A stretch of DNA of 64,000 bases, taken from assembly GCA_019828595.1 (NCBI GenBank), contig JAHQRK010000014.1, positions 1,426,001 to 1,490,000 on the forward strand, in the 5' to 3' direction. The translations under genes and the position numbers were made by a program. Source of the stretch: Aphanomyces cochlioides (taxonomy: Eukaryota > Oomycota > Saprolegniomycetes > Saprolegniales > Verrucalvaceae). Under the pieces are notes generated by a model that saw only the letters and a list, made by a program, of their open reading frames with translations, made no database searches and was not told where the DNA came from. The stretch's first letter is position 1, and each line of letters opens with the position of its first letter. Shown piece after piece: positions 11,701-22,771 of this stretch.

Positions 11701-11839
11701 TTTGGGAAACTCGAAACAAGAAGCTTGGCGAAGAGTCAACTCATTAATAACATCGCTTCAAGAGTTCTTTTTATCGACGGAACAAGCACCGTGCAATGAT
11801 CTACACCAATGTGTCTTCTGTGCTAGAAGGAGCTCTTAA
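8792..11839 (+). pseudogene. KDZ-like (CxC-cluster) transposase, copy A
   Basis: Starts MPRRQKICVSCEVH with a cysteine cluster (CxxC..C..CxC). Further pieces follow in shifting frames: 9352-9684, then a WxCxxC..C.H motif (CLSCRNTSTCVHK, about 9690), 9674-10309 (CVCGS; LDFDGMYHGF; VLDGMHASNGYRL), 10367-10570 (CPHCG), 10516-11316, and 11270-11839 with CCPHGICLGFSVQHDHESP, VIMDNACNLHTYCLRREPW, WFLVDRLHYSNH and CEVFNSTLK. The order cysteine cluster, HG...ES, D..C.L...REP, D..H...H is that of KDZ/HMGXB3-like transposases; the aspartates and the late glutamate are the likely catalytic residues. Frameshifts near 9340, 9690 and 11270 break it, although introns could account for one or two. The central domain missing from copy B survives here. 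Confidence 0.65.
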
Positions 11840-11882
11840 TCCGGACTACATCCTAGCTATATCATATATGTTTATATAAGTA

Positions 11883-14671
11883 CCGTCCGTTTGGGCAAAG
11901 CGAAAGCGAGCTCCGTCAATTTTTCGAATTGAGCGATAAAATTTTGAGAGTGTATTTCAATTACCAAGTTTGCGCGCTGTACAAAATATTACGCCCATTG
12001 AGTGAGAAATGATTGAGAAAACCAAGGTCAAAGTCTTGATATTTGTATGGTAATTGTCGAAAAAAGGATGAAAAAATATCGAAAATGACTTTTCATGATT
12101 TAAACATCGGTCATTTAAAAAACATTCAATGCGATATTTTTATTGTTCAACATTACAAGTCAACGACAGTGCAAGAATTGGTTTGGTTCGTGTCAAGAGC
12201 GTGGCGACTTTGTGAAGCTTGAATGGCCAAGTTCCTGCCGAGTTCAGCGTCAGGATGAAGCCAATGGCTCTCAAAGGAAATCTTCTTTGTTCGTTTGCCT
12301 CCCCGTGCATCTGGCGTTGGTGTGCGACGAACGCCGCTCCGATTGCCAACCCCTGGCACTACAGCTCCCCGTGCAGCAATCACTGACAAGAGGTGCGATC
12401 CGAAACATTTGGAAATACCCTCAACAATTCTTCGTCCTAAAGGAACTCCTGCGTCAGGGCCAAGTGAGGGATCAAGAAGTCGAAGGTAAGCTTTATCCAT
12501 TTGTTCTATAGTCGACGAACAGAATTTCTTAGGCGATCCTTGAGGAAGATGGGATGTCCATAAACGATGCAAATCGAACGCATCGTGGACATCTTTATTG
12601 AGCGACGAGTCCCAGCACATGAACTCAGGACTATTTCCCACTGGGCGACCGGCAAATACAGTTCCGTCGTTCAGACCCAATATAGGTAAAAGCCATTTTG
12701 AATAATATCCTTTTTGTTTCATCCATTTGATCGTTGATTTGCATGTCAATTGAGGCAACGCATCGTGATGAAAATACCAATCGTCTGCGTGAATTGTGTT
12801 TCGCATGACAGCTCGAGATTCTTTCACAATGTGCTCATTTAGCTCAGTAATGCAGCAATGTTGTTTCATTGTCGTTGTTTGGGCAATTTTTAATTTCCAA
12901 GAAGCTCCATAGAGCGATTCGTACGGATTATCAGCTTTGCGATGGTCAATCGCAGGACAGAAACCAGGCTTTGCTGAAGCGCACAGAAGTTGGAGTTGTT
13001 TGAATTTAAATGTGTCCATGATTGAGTTATCGCCTAGATGAGCCATCTTAAATTGATAGACCTGGATTATTCCAATGGAGTTTAACTTTTTCTCCGTGGC
13101 TTTACCAACACCAGGCAGGATTGAAATGTAGTCCATATCGTAAATATCTATTGCAATGTACATTATCACCTTGCGAGACATCAACCAGATTTACCTTTAT
13201 TATTCAGACGACCTGAAACAACCCATGGCGCGCCCCCGAAAACAATCTTCTTTACACGATCAATTTCAAAATTCAGATATTTTGTATAATCATCAATAGA
13301 TCGAATACAACGTTCACTGTAAACAAAAGGATGACAACGAGTTCCAACTTGCCGGCCGTCAGAAAATTTCACAATTGCACAACCAAAGGAGAATCGAGCT
13401 TCACCAGGAAATTTAACATTAAGATAAGATTTTTTTGGCAAAAGATCTCCATCATTACAGATTCGTCCATAAATATCTCTTTTAAATTGTACTTGAGTTT
13501 TCTTTCCACCGATTGCATGATGTCTAATTTCAACTTTTCGATGTGTTTCATCCCAATGAACAATTTGTGATAATTCTAGCTTTCCAGTTTTAGATAAATC
13601 AAACATGTCAGGACAAGGACCCATTTCATCAATATTCCATTTCCATATTCCTAGTCGGACAGCTAGCTGTCTAGAATAATTAAACCGAGCATTTGCCCAT
13701 GAACTTGAAGGGTCACTGTGTCCTTGCTTTTGGCGTGGAATTGAAGATTTAACCGTTGACAAGCAGAGTAAATAGCAGAAATTCCAATTGTTTCAGCCCC
13801 TGATTGTACACGGGAGATATTGACGGCATCAGCAGTTTGGCGGAAACTCGCCCCCAGTTCCATGCAATCGGCAATTAATTGACATTTGAAGGAACCATCC
13901 ATTATCAATTTATTTGAACCACCACGATACAATGATTGACCAGTGTATGCAAGGCCTGCATTAATACATGAGATATAGTCCATAAGAGTAAATATAACAG
14001 AGTTTCTTGAGCCAGGAGGAACTTTAAAGGCTTGCATAATTTGATAAATTGTACCCTTCTCAACAAACCAATCGCTAACTGGAGGAGAACCAAGGACATG
14101 AGAATAATAGACAGTGTATGAGAGACGAAGATGACCAGGATGAACAGTAGAATCAACCTGCTTAGAATTTACACAATTTAGATTGTTTTGGTGTAATGGA
14201 GCAGTTCCAATTCGACAAGACGACGGCACTAGAGATTGTGGCTTCAGTAATTCGGCACCTGTATCAACAATGTCATTGCGACGTTTTTTTCGCTGGTAAG
14301 CCAAGCCTCTGCCACGGGACTTCTTTGGCATGCGAAGTTAATTTGAAAGTGAAGGGCTTACGGCGATCATATATCCGGAATTCCGGATAATGTAGTGGAT
14401 TAAATTGATGAAATTTAATTGAATGCTTGTGTGGAAAATTTTCAAATGTCAAATGCGTAATATAATTGAAATTTTTTACCCTACCCCTTCGTCAAATCCA
14501 TTGATTTGCTATCTCCTCACACAATTCAAAGCAAAGCGACAATTCGATTGGCCCACGCTGAGCACGTTACTCTTCTCCATGGCGTGGTATTTTTAGAATT
14601 TTCAGAAGTGGAGTCGTTGTCGAGGAGATGCACTTACAAAGTCAGCACTTTCGTTTTGCCCAAACGGACGG
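11883..14671. mobile_element. TA-flanked Tc1/IS630-superfamily element, 2.8 kb
   Basis: Terminal inverted repeats CCGTCCGTTTGGGCAAA.. at 11883 and its reverse complement ending at 14671 match over about 25 bp with one mismatch. Both ends are flanked by TA (11881-11882, 14672-14673), the target duplication of the Tc1/mariner/IS630 superfamily. It contains one transposase gene on the minus strand. It lies 44 bp beyond the end of the KDZ-like transposase A and directly abuts a Thr-rich coding fragment at its other end. Confidence 0.85.
12153..14331 (-). pseudogene. Transposase with WDETH motif and helix-hairpin-helix
   Basis: Three collinear reading frames: 14331-13745 (basic start MPKKSRGRGLAYQRKKRR, then a helix-turn-helix-like region around RQTADAVNISRV), 13750-13181 (contains IVHWDETHRKVEIRHH, the probable first catalytic aspartate with following Glu) and 13184-12153 (ILPGVGKATEKKLNSIGI, a helix-hairpin-helix; then WYFHHDALPQLTCKSTIKWM, KGYYSKWLLPILGLNDGTVF, GRPVGNSPEFMCWDSSLN). 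One frameshift near 13750 and a frame change near 13183 (possibly a very small intron) break it; otherwise it is nearly full length at roughly 700 residues. I know this protein type from stramenopile genomes but not under a settled name; assignment to Tc1/IS630 rests mainly on the TA-flanked ends. Confidence 0.65.
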
Positions 14672-14673
14672 TA

Positions 14674-14834
14674 CAACCATCGTCACGGCAGCATATCCTA
14701 CTATTCCAATGGCGCCTACGACAGACCCAACAACTGCAGCTCCAACCACCACGATGACAACGACAGCCGCTCCAACCACTACAGCGGCTTCCACTGCGGC
14801 ATCAATCACCGCTGCAGCAACAGCAGCCCTATAG
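14674..14834 (+). CDS. Thr/Ala-rich coding fragment
   Basis: Short open frame of about 52 codons, almost entirely Thr, Ala and Pro (for example TTDPTTAAPTTTMTTTAAPT), ending with TAG at 14832-14834. Such mucin-like linkers are common in secreted oomycete proteins. The 5' side is cut off by the TA-flanked element, so this could be the tail of a gene whose front was lost or displaced. Confidence 0.3.
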
Positions 14835-14902
14835 AGACACTTGTCCCAATAGAGACACTTGTCTCCAATAGAGACACTTGTCTCCAATAGAGACACTTGT
14901 CC
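14831..14902. repeat. Four tandem copies of a 19-bp unit
   Basis: Consensus AATAGAGACACTTGTCTCC; the first copy lacks two bases. It starts at the stop codon of the Thr-rich fragment. Confidence 0.85.
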
Positions 14903-15136
14903 ACATTTGAATATTTTGACCACTATTCATATAGTGAGGTAGAAGAAATGTTAATGTGATGTAGAGCATAAATAATGAAATATATTGACCAAAATATTTG
15001 TGACAGGCCTTTGTGCACTTCAACAAGATGAAAATATATACTACACTGCCACGTCATAAGTGAGGGATAGAAAGTGTGTAGAGGATAAACAAGAGAGAGT
15101 CATACCATTGTCATTAGTCATCGCACCTACCGCATC

Positions 15137-16415
15137 ATGGAGCCCGGAACAGTGAGCCAGCGCCTACAGTATGCTCTGAAAGTGCAAGGCGGTGAAATGT
15201 CAGGTGGCCAAGGTATCCAAACGAAGTCCCAACGCAGTGTATGCTTGGATCGCTAACGTGGACAACCTTAAACGACTTGTTGAAGCCACAGTATATCTAC
15301 CCGACATATCCCAGGCGCGCGTGCAGTTGAAAGAAGTTTGTCCCAGAAGACAGCAAAACGCTTAAATGCTTTGCGAAATCACCGCCCATTACCCTCTGAT
15401 GTGGCAGGTGTCATGGAATGACTTCGAATCTGCCCTCCACGTTCAGTCACCACTAATCAATTAGTCGATGAAATGGAAGCCGATATTGCTGATTTCAAAA
15501 AGAAGACAATCCAAGCAAATAAAATGGGCCCTGAGGAAGGTGAAAGAGTCATGCCTCAATGACCGCATGGCTTCATCTCTTAACAATGATTTAGCCGAAA
15601 GAAACACGTGGAATGAGCAGTTAGCTCTCGGAATTGAACAGCATGAAGTCTCTGAGGCGGTTCAAGTCAACGACATCTCTAGAGATGCAGTGCAAGCCGT
15701 CGACAGCATGTATGGTGGTGCACTGGACGTTGAAGCCCTTACAGGTTTCACTAAAGTCACAGAAAATGTTTACAAGGAAATTGCAACCGGGAGAAATGTT
15801 TGCGCTCGGCCAAGAATTCGTTCTAACCGGCAATGCGACTGCTGGACTCTCAACAACAGATATGGTTTACCTCAATGTGATAGCCTCGCATGCGTCAATG
15901 TGCGTGAGTATGTTGTTTGCCCTGACGATTGCTACTCTCACCAGCTTTGCAGAAATCAAGGTTTCAACAATTCTACGCGGGAAGCTCCAGTTGAACCTAT
16001 TGCCTCGAGGTTTGGCGTTGGTTTACGCGCTGCACGTGGCCTATCTACTGGTACCTTTGTCATGGAGTACGTTGGCGAAGTCATCGACAACATCGAATAT
16101 GACACTCGCTTGAAGACCATGATCGAAGAAGGAGCGACATCGTTTTATTTCATGAGACTCTCCAACAAGCGTTTCATCGACGCAACGAAGTTCGGTAATT
16201 TGTCATGATTCATTAATCACTCCTGCGACCCGAATGCGTGTTTTGAGTTGTGGAATAAAGACGGTGAAATGCGCGCTGCGATTATAGTCGTTCACGAAAT
16301 TGCACTCCACGAAGAAATCACTATCGACCACAACTGGTGGGACAGCGCTATCGACTTCAAATGCATGTGCGGAACCAGCGTGTGCAAGGACAACGCCAGT
16401 AGCAACGAAAGATAG
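15137..16415 (+). pseudogene. SET-domain methyltransferase, broken
   Basis: The 3' part (about 15600-16415) is a clear AWS-SET-postSET protein: AWS cysteines (CDCW...C..C......CPDDC......CRNQGF), SET core (GVGLRAARGLSTGTFVMEYV, then NHSCDPN at 16215) and a postSET CMCGTSVC before the stop at 16413. This order is typical of H3K36/H3K4-type lysine methyltransferases. A single TGA (16206-16208) falls where the family has Arg in GN.aRFiNHSC. Upstream, coiled-coil-like sequence (SQRLQYALKVQGGEM at 15150; QLVDEMEADIADFKKKT at 15460) is interrupted by frameshifts and by another TGA at 15419. The N-terminal part is unrecognised. With transposons on both sides it may be a captured or dispersed copy. 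Confidence 0.7.
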
Positions 16416-16512
16416 ATATAAATGAGATAATTAGAGATGCATTTTTCACTTAGTGCAAACTACAATAAATCATCCAAACGATTGCCAAATCCTTGGTCTC
16501 GACGGTCGCGGC

Positions 16513-16558
16513 GGCTGGCCGTCAAATAATTCGTTCAGAGGCCTCGAGACGGCCAGCC
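16513..16558. repeat. Inverted repeat / hairpin, 11-bp arms
   Basis: GGCTGGCCGTC at 16513-16523 pairs with GACGGCCAGCC at 16548-16558 across 24 nt. It lies just downstream of the SET pseudogene. Confidence 0.7.
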
Positions 16559-16599
16559 ACCACGACAAGCAGCCTCAGATCGACGAGAGATTGTTGATA

Positions 16600-18350
16600 A
16601 TATATTTTGCAGTCTACGAGTGGAATTAGGAAGAGAGATAAACAATGCGCTTGGCTGGTCTCGACCGCCGCAACGGAGTTGAAACCACATTGGCCTTTCC
16701 TTCGAGAATTGATTTTTTACCTCTATATCTTAATTGTGGCTGGTTCCGCTCTGCCATTTGGCCGCGCTCCATATGGGGAAAAATCAGCCACAATTTGACC
16801 GGCAAAATGACCAAAATCCAAACTCCAGGTTATTTTGTGCAAACGATGAAGTGTGATTGAAACTGCATTGCAAGGTCGAAGGCTAAATCGACACCTCAAG
16901 AGAAACCAGGGCATTAATGCAGTAATTTACTTGATATGAAAACCACTAGATAAATTTCCGGTGTCAATGATATAGATTTCACAAAATTGGACAAAAGTGT
17001 AAGATATACTTGTTGTAATACATTAAAGATGTATGAATTGTCAATGCATAATAAGTGCATAATAAGAGAGGGAATAATTTTATCGGCGTTATGTTTTGTC
17101 CGACAGCATTCGCGAGATTCGTATTTATTTGTTCAAAACGTTCTTAACTGTGTGAAAAAGTCGATACCGGATATCCATTTGTCAACGGCAAAATACGTAA
17201 ATAGAGTAAAATACTTATTTAGTGTATTGTCGTTTGGGTCCAAAACTGGAAATTTGATATGTTTTGAAAATGTTTCAATTAATTGACGCATACACTATTT
17301 AAAGTTTACGCAAACATTTTCTTATACTATTGACCTCGATAGTGACGATTAAACAGTGTAATTTCAAACGTTTTAAATGTTTGAAAACATGTTCGAAACA
17401 TTTAATTTCTTTTCACTTGAAATTTGTATGCTTCAATTGTTGCGTCAATTTGCTTGCGTCAAAATTTATCCCGCACGACTACAGTTTTTTATTAAAACCA
17501 CAATAGTAAGATATTATAGTTTTAGTGTCATTTACAATCAATTTGGTGTCCATAATGGTGGGAAGAAGCAGCATTGGGACAAAAACATCCTAGAATGCGT
17601 TGGAAAGCCTACAACGCGGTAAATTTGAGCACTCAGGACGATCGTGAGATCAAGCACTTGAATTCATGCGAAAGAACGTTGGATCTGTGTTGGCGTGAAC
17701 GGAGAGTCCAAGCTAACTCCTTCAGATTGCTCGAATCCGGATAATCCTATTTAACGCGAGTTAGAAAATAACATCACACTTCGTGAAAAAGGGGTTAAAA
17801 GTTTTTAACTGTTAGTTAACGTGTTATAAAGCAACGCTAGCATCGATGCAGTTTCCCAGGCATTGATGATGCATCAATACCCGTGAAATGCCTGACAATG
17901 CCTCAGGCACTTTTTCAGAAAAAATGAAGAATTTATCACAGAAAAATTTGAAAAGAAATACGAAGACGTCCGGATATCATCGATGCCAAGACATCGACAT
18001 TCACGATTCCCGACCAGCTGCTTAGACTGCAGTATATTTTACATTCTCCGGTTTTAGCTGGACAGTATCCGTAATTTCCAGTCCTGTGCTGGCGAATGTC
18101 GAGCATTTTTGCCAAGATATATCAGAAAAGCAATGTGAAGCAAAGGGCACAAACACCCGTTGTTGGTCCACTCTAATTTTAAATTATTATCCGTATAATT
18201 ATCCGGATATTTCTTGGTGCATGCGAGTGACATGAAGCGCCGACATCAAGAATGGAATGTTAACGTAAAATGCCAATTTATGACGCATTAGGTCTGACCT
18301 ATCAAAACACTCTGAAACAACGCGCTAAAATCTGCAATAAACTATAGACC
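16600..18350. other. AT-rich stretch, no gene supported
   Basis: Contains ORFs of 60-100 codons (for example 16987-17286 and 17377-17622) with no recognisable motif and AT-driven composition. Several short palindromic sites of the type ATCCGGAT occur (17744, 17992, 18200). I see no transposon ends that pair convincingly. Confidence 0.35.
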
Positions 18351-18359
18351 CACTAAAAC

Positions 18360-19425
18360 TTATTCGTCAGGATGTCCTTGCATTTTGGAGATGTCGCCAA
18401 GACTCTTGGCGACATGTGCCACACATGGAGGCCAAAATTGAACTTCCCACTCGGTAAGACCGGCTGCGACACACACTTCCCATTTCTCTGCACTCCATTG
18501 TTCAGCGTTTTCAGTGCAACCATTACTCTGCGCACGCATTCCACTTCGTCTGTATAAAACGTCTCTATGTACTTCTTCACAGCAAGATTGAGACGGTGAC
18601 TTGCACAACCGATCATGGAAACTCCCAAGTTCTTTGAGACTCGTCTATTGACACCACAATTGTCGCAAACCAGGAATGCCACGCTTTCCAAATTGCGTCC
18701 GTAGTTGGAGAGAATGGTTCCAAGGAAGAGCTGATGTTCTCGCGCAACATGACTTACTTCTTGTGAGTCATCACTGGACAACTCGGAGTCAATCAAAGGA
18801 GCCATGGACAAGAGAGGAGTTGTGAGTTTTCCACCAGCCGCGAATACAGCAAACACCGCCAGAAAATGCTCTTTCCGACTTGACCAACCGGCAAACATCA
18901 AACCAAGCTTGATGGGTAGGATCGAGGATACTTCAGATTCGACTTGTTGGGTAATAAGATGTAAATACTATCGTACGGTGGTCGCTCCAATGCCATCAAG
19001 GTGGGAATATTTCTTGGTGCGAGAAGATTCAAAGAACGAGAAGGGGAGCTTGCTGTGAACAATCCAATCCAAGCAACCGAAGACGTTGACAGCCTTATCG
19101 GACACAGCATGTCCAATCGCTGTCACTTTCCCTGGTCCACGGGCATCGCGCATCTGGGAGAGATGGTCTTTGTGGAATGTGTAGACGTGTTAAGCAAGGT
19201 TTTGATATCCCGTGTTCTTTTTTATCGTGGCGACTGTGCTTGGGACGTAACGCATGCAATTGTAGGTGACCATGGTGCGAATACGTTTTGTCTTGGGATC
19301 ACGGACGATGGATTCATCACCATGTTTGAAAAGAAGGCTGCAATCTCCTTTCGCGTGAACGCTTCGTGGGCAGACACTGGAACAAGGGTCAACTGCTTCA
19401 TATGTCAAAAATTGGACAATAAGTG
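18360..19425 (-). pseudogene. hAT-family transposase, decayed
   Basis: Reading on the minus strand from 19425: a possible BED-type zinc-finger region (19408-19190), then VSDKAVNVFGCLDWIVHSKL and HLDGIGATTVR (19153-18968), a TAG near 18966, then in the same frame LITQQVESEVSSILPIKLGL into the conserved block 18901-18490 (MFAGWSSRKEHFLAVFAVFA; FLVCDNCGVNRRVSKNLGVS; MIGCASHRLNLAVKKYI), the standard hAT core. The frame is then interrupted by the 72-bp repeat (18421-18492). The C-terminal dimerisation region is absent. Confidence 0.7.
18392..18492. repeat. 72-bp dispersed repeat with adjacent 23-nt palindrome
   Basis: 18421-18492 is the second, inverted copy of the repeat at 4263-4334. Next to it, TGTCGCCAAGA / TCTTGGCGACA (18392-18414) forms a perfect 11-bp inverted repeat with a single base between the arms. 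Confidence 0.75.
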
Positions 19426-19574
19426 AAAATCTCTGCCATCAATTAATTATTGGAGGCGAGACGATAGAGTGTGAAAATCAATTATTGCAATTGCTGATAC
19501 CCTCCAATAACTTATTTCCTGTCAGACATTGCTAAATATTGCAAACTCAATAATTGTTTGCGTTGCGCTGACCA

Positions 19575-19844
19575 AGACCAAGAAGAAGGTACACTCAAGA
19601 TGAGCTCAAGTCTGCGATACAAGAAGTGGTCGATGGCAGCTGTGGCGTCGATGTATCCAAACGACCATGTATACCTTATCCTACATTAATGAGAAAGGTT
19701 CGCGAAAGTAATGCAGGTACACTTTCGTTGCCACAACGGCGTGGCCCGGAAACAGTTTTGCCAGCAGGATGCGAAGCATACCTTGTTGATTGGATTGGGA
19801 CGATGCAAGCGGATGACTGGTTAACTGGTCGTTGGTATCGCTGA
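19575..19844 (+). pseudogene. Pogo-type transposase N-terminal fragment
   Basis: RPRRRYTQDELKSAIQEVVD... reads as the psq-type helix-turn-helix followed by a CENP-B-like segment (QRRGPETVLPAGCEAYLVDW). It aligns by eye with the minus-strand fragment at 34499-34044 (RPRRHYTDAELEAAVNAVMS; QHRGPKVSMPELFENDLVDY). Nothing of the DDE domain follows. Confidence 0.55.
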
Positions 19845-20002
19845 TTATTTCACGCCATCCACAGTTGACACAACGAACAGCCCAAGTGATACAGTTCTCC
19901 CCGGAGATAACGAACCCACTATAAACTTATAGCCTTCAATAACTAATATATTGTTTGAATAGTGAATATATCAAAAGATAGAGGTATTTTTCGGAAAATT
20001 GA

Positions 20003-20275
20003 ATGATTGAGTTCGCGGCATTCGCAATGCCGTCGCAATCCTCAAGAATCAGGATCACAATTGGGCAGAAGCGTGCTCTGATTGAGTACTACGAGTCGAA
20101 TCCGTCAGCAAGTGGTCGTGAACTGAGCGCTTGGGCATGTCAATCGTTTGGTCTTCCGAAGGAACCATCGAAATCAACGATATCAGGATGGCTTAATAGC
20201 CACAACGATCATCAGGACATCAATCCATTGCTCAAAGCTGTGGTTCGACCGTACTTTAGCCCAATTTACACATAA
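20003..20275 (+). pseudogene. CENP-B/pogo-type helix-turn-helix fragment
   Basis: Residues about 17-65 (ITIGQKRALIEYYESNPSAS; FGLPKEPSKSTISGWLN) form the DNA-binding helix-turn-helix typical of pogo/Tigger transposases. The frame runs 20 bp into the truncated Gypsy element, where it ends, so this is a fragment and not a gene. Confidence 0.55.
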
Positions 20276-21883
20276 TTTCGCGACTCACCAGCAAATCACC
20301 CAAACCAATTGGAAAATCCGTTGCTGATATCCAGGCATGAACATCCTTTAAGACAAGATCACCATACTCTGTTGGAATTCTCAAATCGAATACTGCTTCA
20401 TGCTTCACCGCCATCGATTCATTAGCAAATGATAGTAGTTTTTGCTGACAAGACAGTGGCAAGACTTTTACACTGGTATGGCTCTGTTGCAAAATATCCA
20501 GCATAGAATTCGACACCACAGAGTAGTCAGCACCTGAGTCAAGCGACATTCTAATAGACTGACCGTCAATTTCCGCTTGAATCCAATTAGATTTCTCGAT
20601 TGCTGTGACTATCGCACAGGTTGCTCCGTTGTTTTCTGAGCCAGTTTTTCCGCCACTCATATCAGTCGCAAGTGTACTTACTGGCGCAACAGCCGCGACA
20701 ACTTTCTTCTCCCCAACCAGACGTCGTTTTTTTAACTTAGGCCATAATTTCTTGGTTTCCTCTGGTTTTGCCTTGGGACATTGGAATATCTTGTGTTCAG
20801 TCGAAGAGCACTTCAGACAAGCACCTTTCTTTGGCATGGAGTGATTTTCCTTAACGACTGGAGTAATGTGTCGGCCTCCATGATTCTCACCATGGGACTT
20901 GGGCAAATGGGCCTCAAACATAATAAAAGCTGCGACCTCTCCTTGAGCCAGTCAATAAACATTGTTAAATCCTTCTTATACTTGGCATTACGCTGCTTTT
21001 CCAACTCCTTGTTGACCGCTTTACACAACAACTTAATACACAAGTTTGGCTCTTCCAGCATGAAATTATCCATGTCTTGGGCCTCCAATTTGGATTGAAA
21101 ATCAGTCAACAACCTAAACACACGGAAGGGAGCGCATAGCAGCCCCCACCGCACTATAATCCGACTCGGTCGGCATTTTGGCCTGAAGAAAATAGTTTTT
21201 CCAATTCTGTTCGGTCATTTCTTCAGCCGATTTTTTCTCTTCAAAAAGACAAATCCGGATGAGTGTCTTTTGCCCCACACACATGCACCTACAGGAGTCA
21301 ACGCAATACTCCGGCCCGAGGCTTCAGCAAGGGCCTGCATTCGTGTTTGGTAGGATAAATATTTGTCCATGAATTCCCGCTTTTCTCTTTTGGTGCATCC
21401 TTTGTAAATTGGAGGTGTTGTCAAATTTCCAGCAGCAAACATTGTAGCCGACATGCTGCCAGAAAAAGCGTGAGGTGTATCGGACTCCTCATCGGCCGCC
21501 ATTTTCTCATCGTCATTATCTACCTCAGCAAATAGACCCCAACGGGCTTTGCCACGAGGTGAGTGAACTGTCTCCTTGAGACCCACAATTTCTTCTCTTT
21601 GCTGGTTAACAGCCAACGCAGCCTGACGCAATAATTCGTGATGTTCCATCATGACTTTTCGTTGCTCGTTGAGCTGTTCGCGTAGCTCTTCATGAATTTG
21701 TCGCTGCATCATAAACTCGCTTCCAGTGTCCCTACGAAGGGCCTGGTGTTCATCCCAAAATGCTTTCAGCTGCGCGTAAGTCAGCTGTTGCTGCGCCGCC
21801 ACTGCATCCACAGCGGCTTTTGTCTCTTCCACTGAGTGCAACGGACTTAACGGGGCACTCTGAATTGTTTGTCTTTGAACCAT
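20256..21883 (-). mobile_element. Ty3/Gypsy retrotransposon, gag-protease part only
   Basis: Minus strand. The gag start (21883) has a long coiled coil, then NLTTPPIYKGCTKREKREFM; frame changes near 21260 and 21135; then LTDFQSKLEAQDMDNFMLEE..FIDWLKE, a frame change near 20915, a zinc knuckle CLKCSSTEHKIFQC and an aspartic protease with MSLDSGADYSVV. The segment order gag-capsid, CCHC knuckle, DSGA protease is standard for Ty3/Gypsy. Reverse transcriptase, RNase H and integrase are missing: the element is cut at about 20256 where the pogo fragment starts. An LTR should lie on the 21890-22430 side, but its partner is absent so I cannot delimit it. Confidence 0.75.
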
Positions 21884-22771
21884 GACCGTTTCGACACGAT
21901 ATCACACTGTGGATCACACCAGTTTCTACTGGTTAAAATTAAGAAAATTCCCAAAGTCTCATGTCCCTCAAGTGAGGCAAAGAAGTCGTTTGAATGTCGT
22001 GCTGTAGGATTTCTAGTGAGCTGCATCGCATAGAGTGTTCATGATGTACACGTGAGGTTCGTTTTTGTCGTGAATTTACGACTCTGACGTCGTGTGGTCA
22101 CTATTTTTTGGAAAATGCAATGATTTATCTTTGCCGATTTTCTGCTCTAACGTCCTTCACAAACATCAGTGCTGTGTTAGATTACTAGGTCAGGATTAAC
22201 AACGCGAGAACGCAACAACAATTCCGTGCGCATATGACAAGTATTTCCTTTAAAGAAGCGCAAGCAAAGCTGACCACAAACCTTGTGCTAATGTAGCTCT
22301 CTCTAAACAAAAGAACAACCCCTTATCTCAACACGGAAAGCAACATGCTGTCTGAACTAACTGATAAATGCAATCGTAGTGTTGAAATATCAGGAACTCT
22401 ATGTTTGAGACGCCCGTATTTCTGCGGTAGAAGGGGAAAACGATAACAAGCAGCGCCGCGCTTCGCGCGGCGCTCCTGAGCTCAGAAAACAAGGCATACG
22501 TCTTAGGTGCATTGGACTAATGTACTGCCACTGTTCAGAATCTCATTGGCGAGGCCTGGACTTAGAACAACGCTTTATTGAAATTTGTATGCAGTGTGAC
22601 AAGTGTGATTTCCATACAAAATGACTCACAGAAGAAATCACACCGTGGATCACACTTGAGTGTGATAAATACCACATCAAATATCTCAATGATGCAGACT
22701 TTTTCGCTAGTTTTGACCAATGAAATTCGATATCTCACAACAAATTTACTTTTGATTGGTCAGATTTCTAA
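21884..22771. other. Possible retrotransposon leader; one strong hairpin
   Basis: No gene. Probably includes the leader and LTR of the Gypsy element at its left end (unverified). AGCGCCGCGC-TTC-GCGCGGCGCT at 22452-22474 is a perfect GC-rich 10-bp stem with a 3-nt loop, striking in AT-rich surroundings; no T-run follows it. The phrase ATCACAC.GTGGATCACAC occurs at about 21900 and again near 22635. Confidence 0.4.

Noticed and set aside
16987..17622. Two ORFs of 99 and 81 codons
   Set aside because: AT-rich, Lys/Asn/Phe/Cys-biased, no recognisable motif or splice context.
20003..20275. Possible intact small HTH regulator gene
   Set aside because: The text is the N-terminal DNA-binding half of a pogo/CENP-B transposase and its 3' end is formed by another element, so it is a fragment.
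22452..22474. Transcription terminator
   Set aside because: The hairpin has no following T-run and bacterial-type terminators are not expected here.
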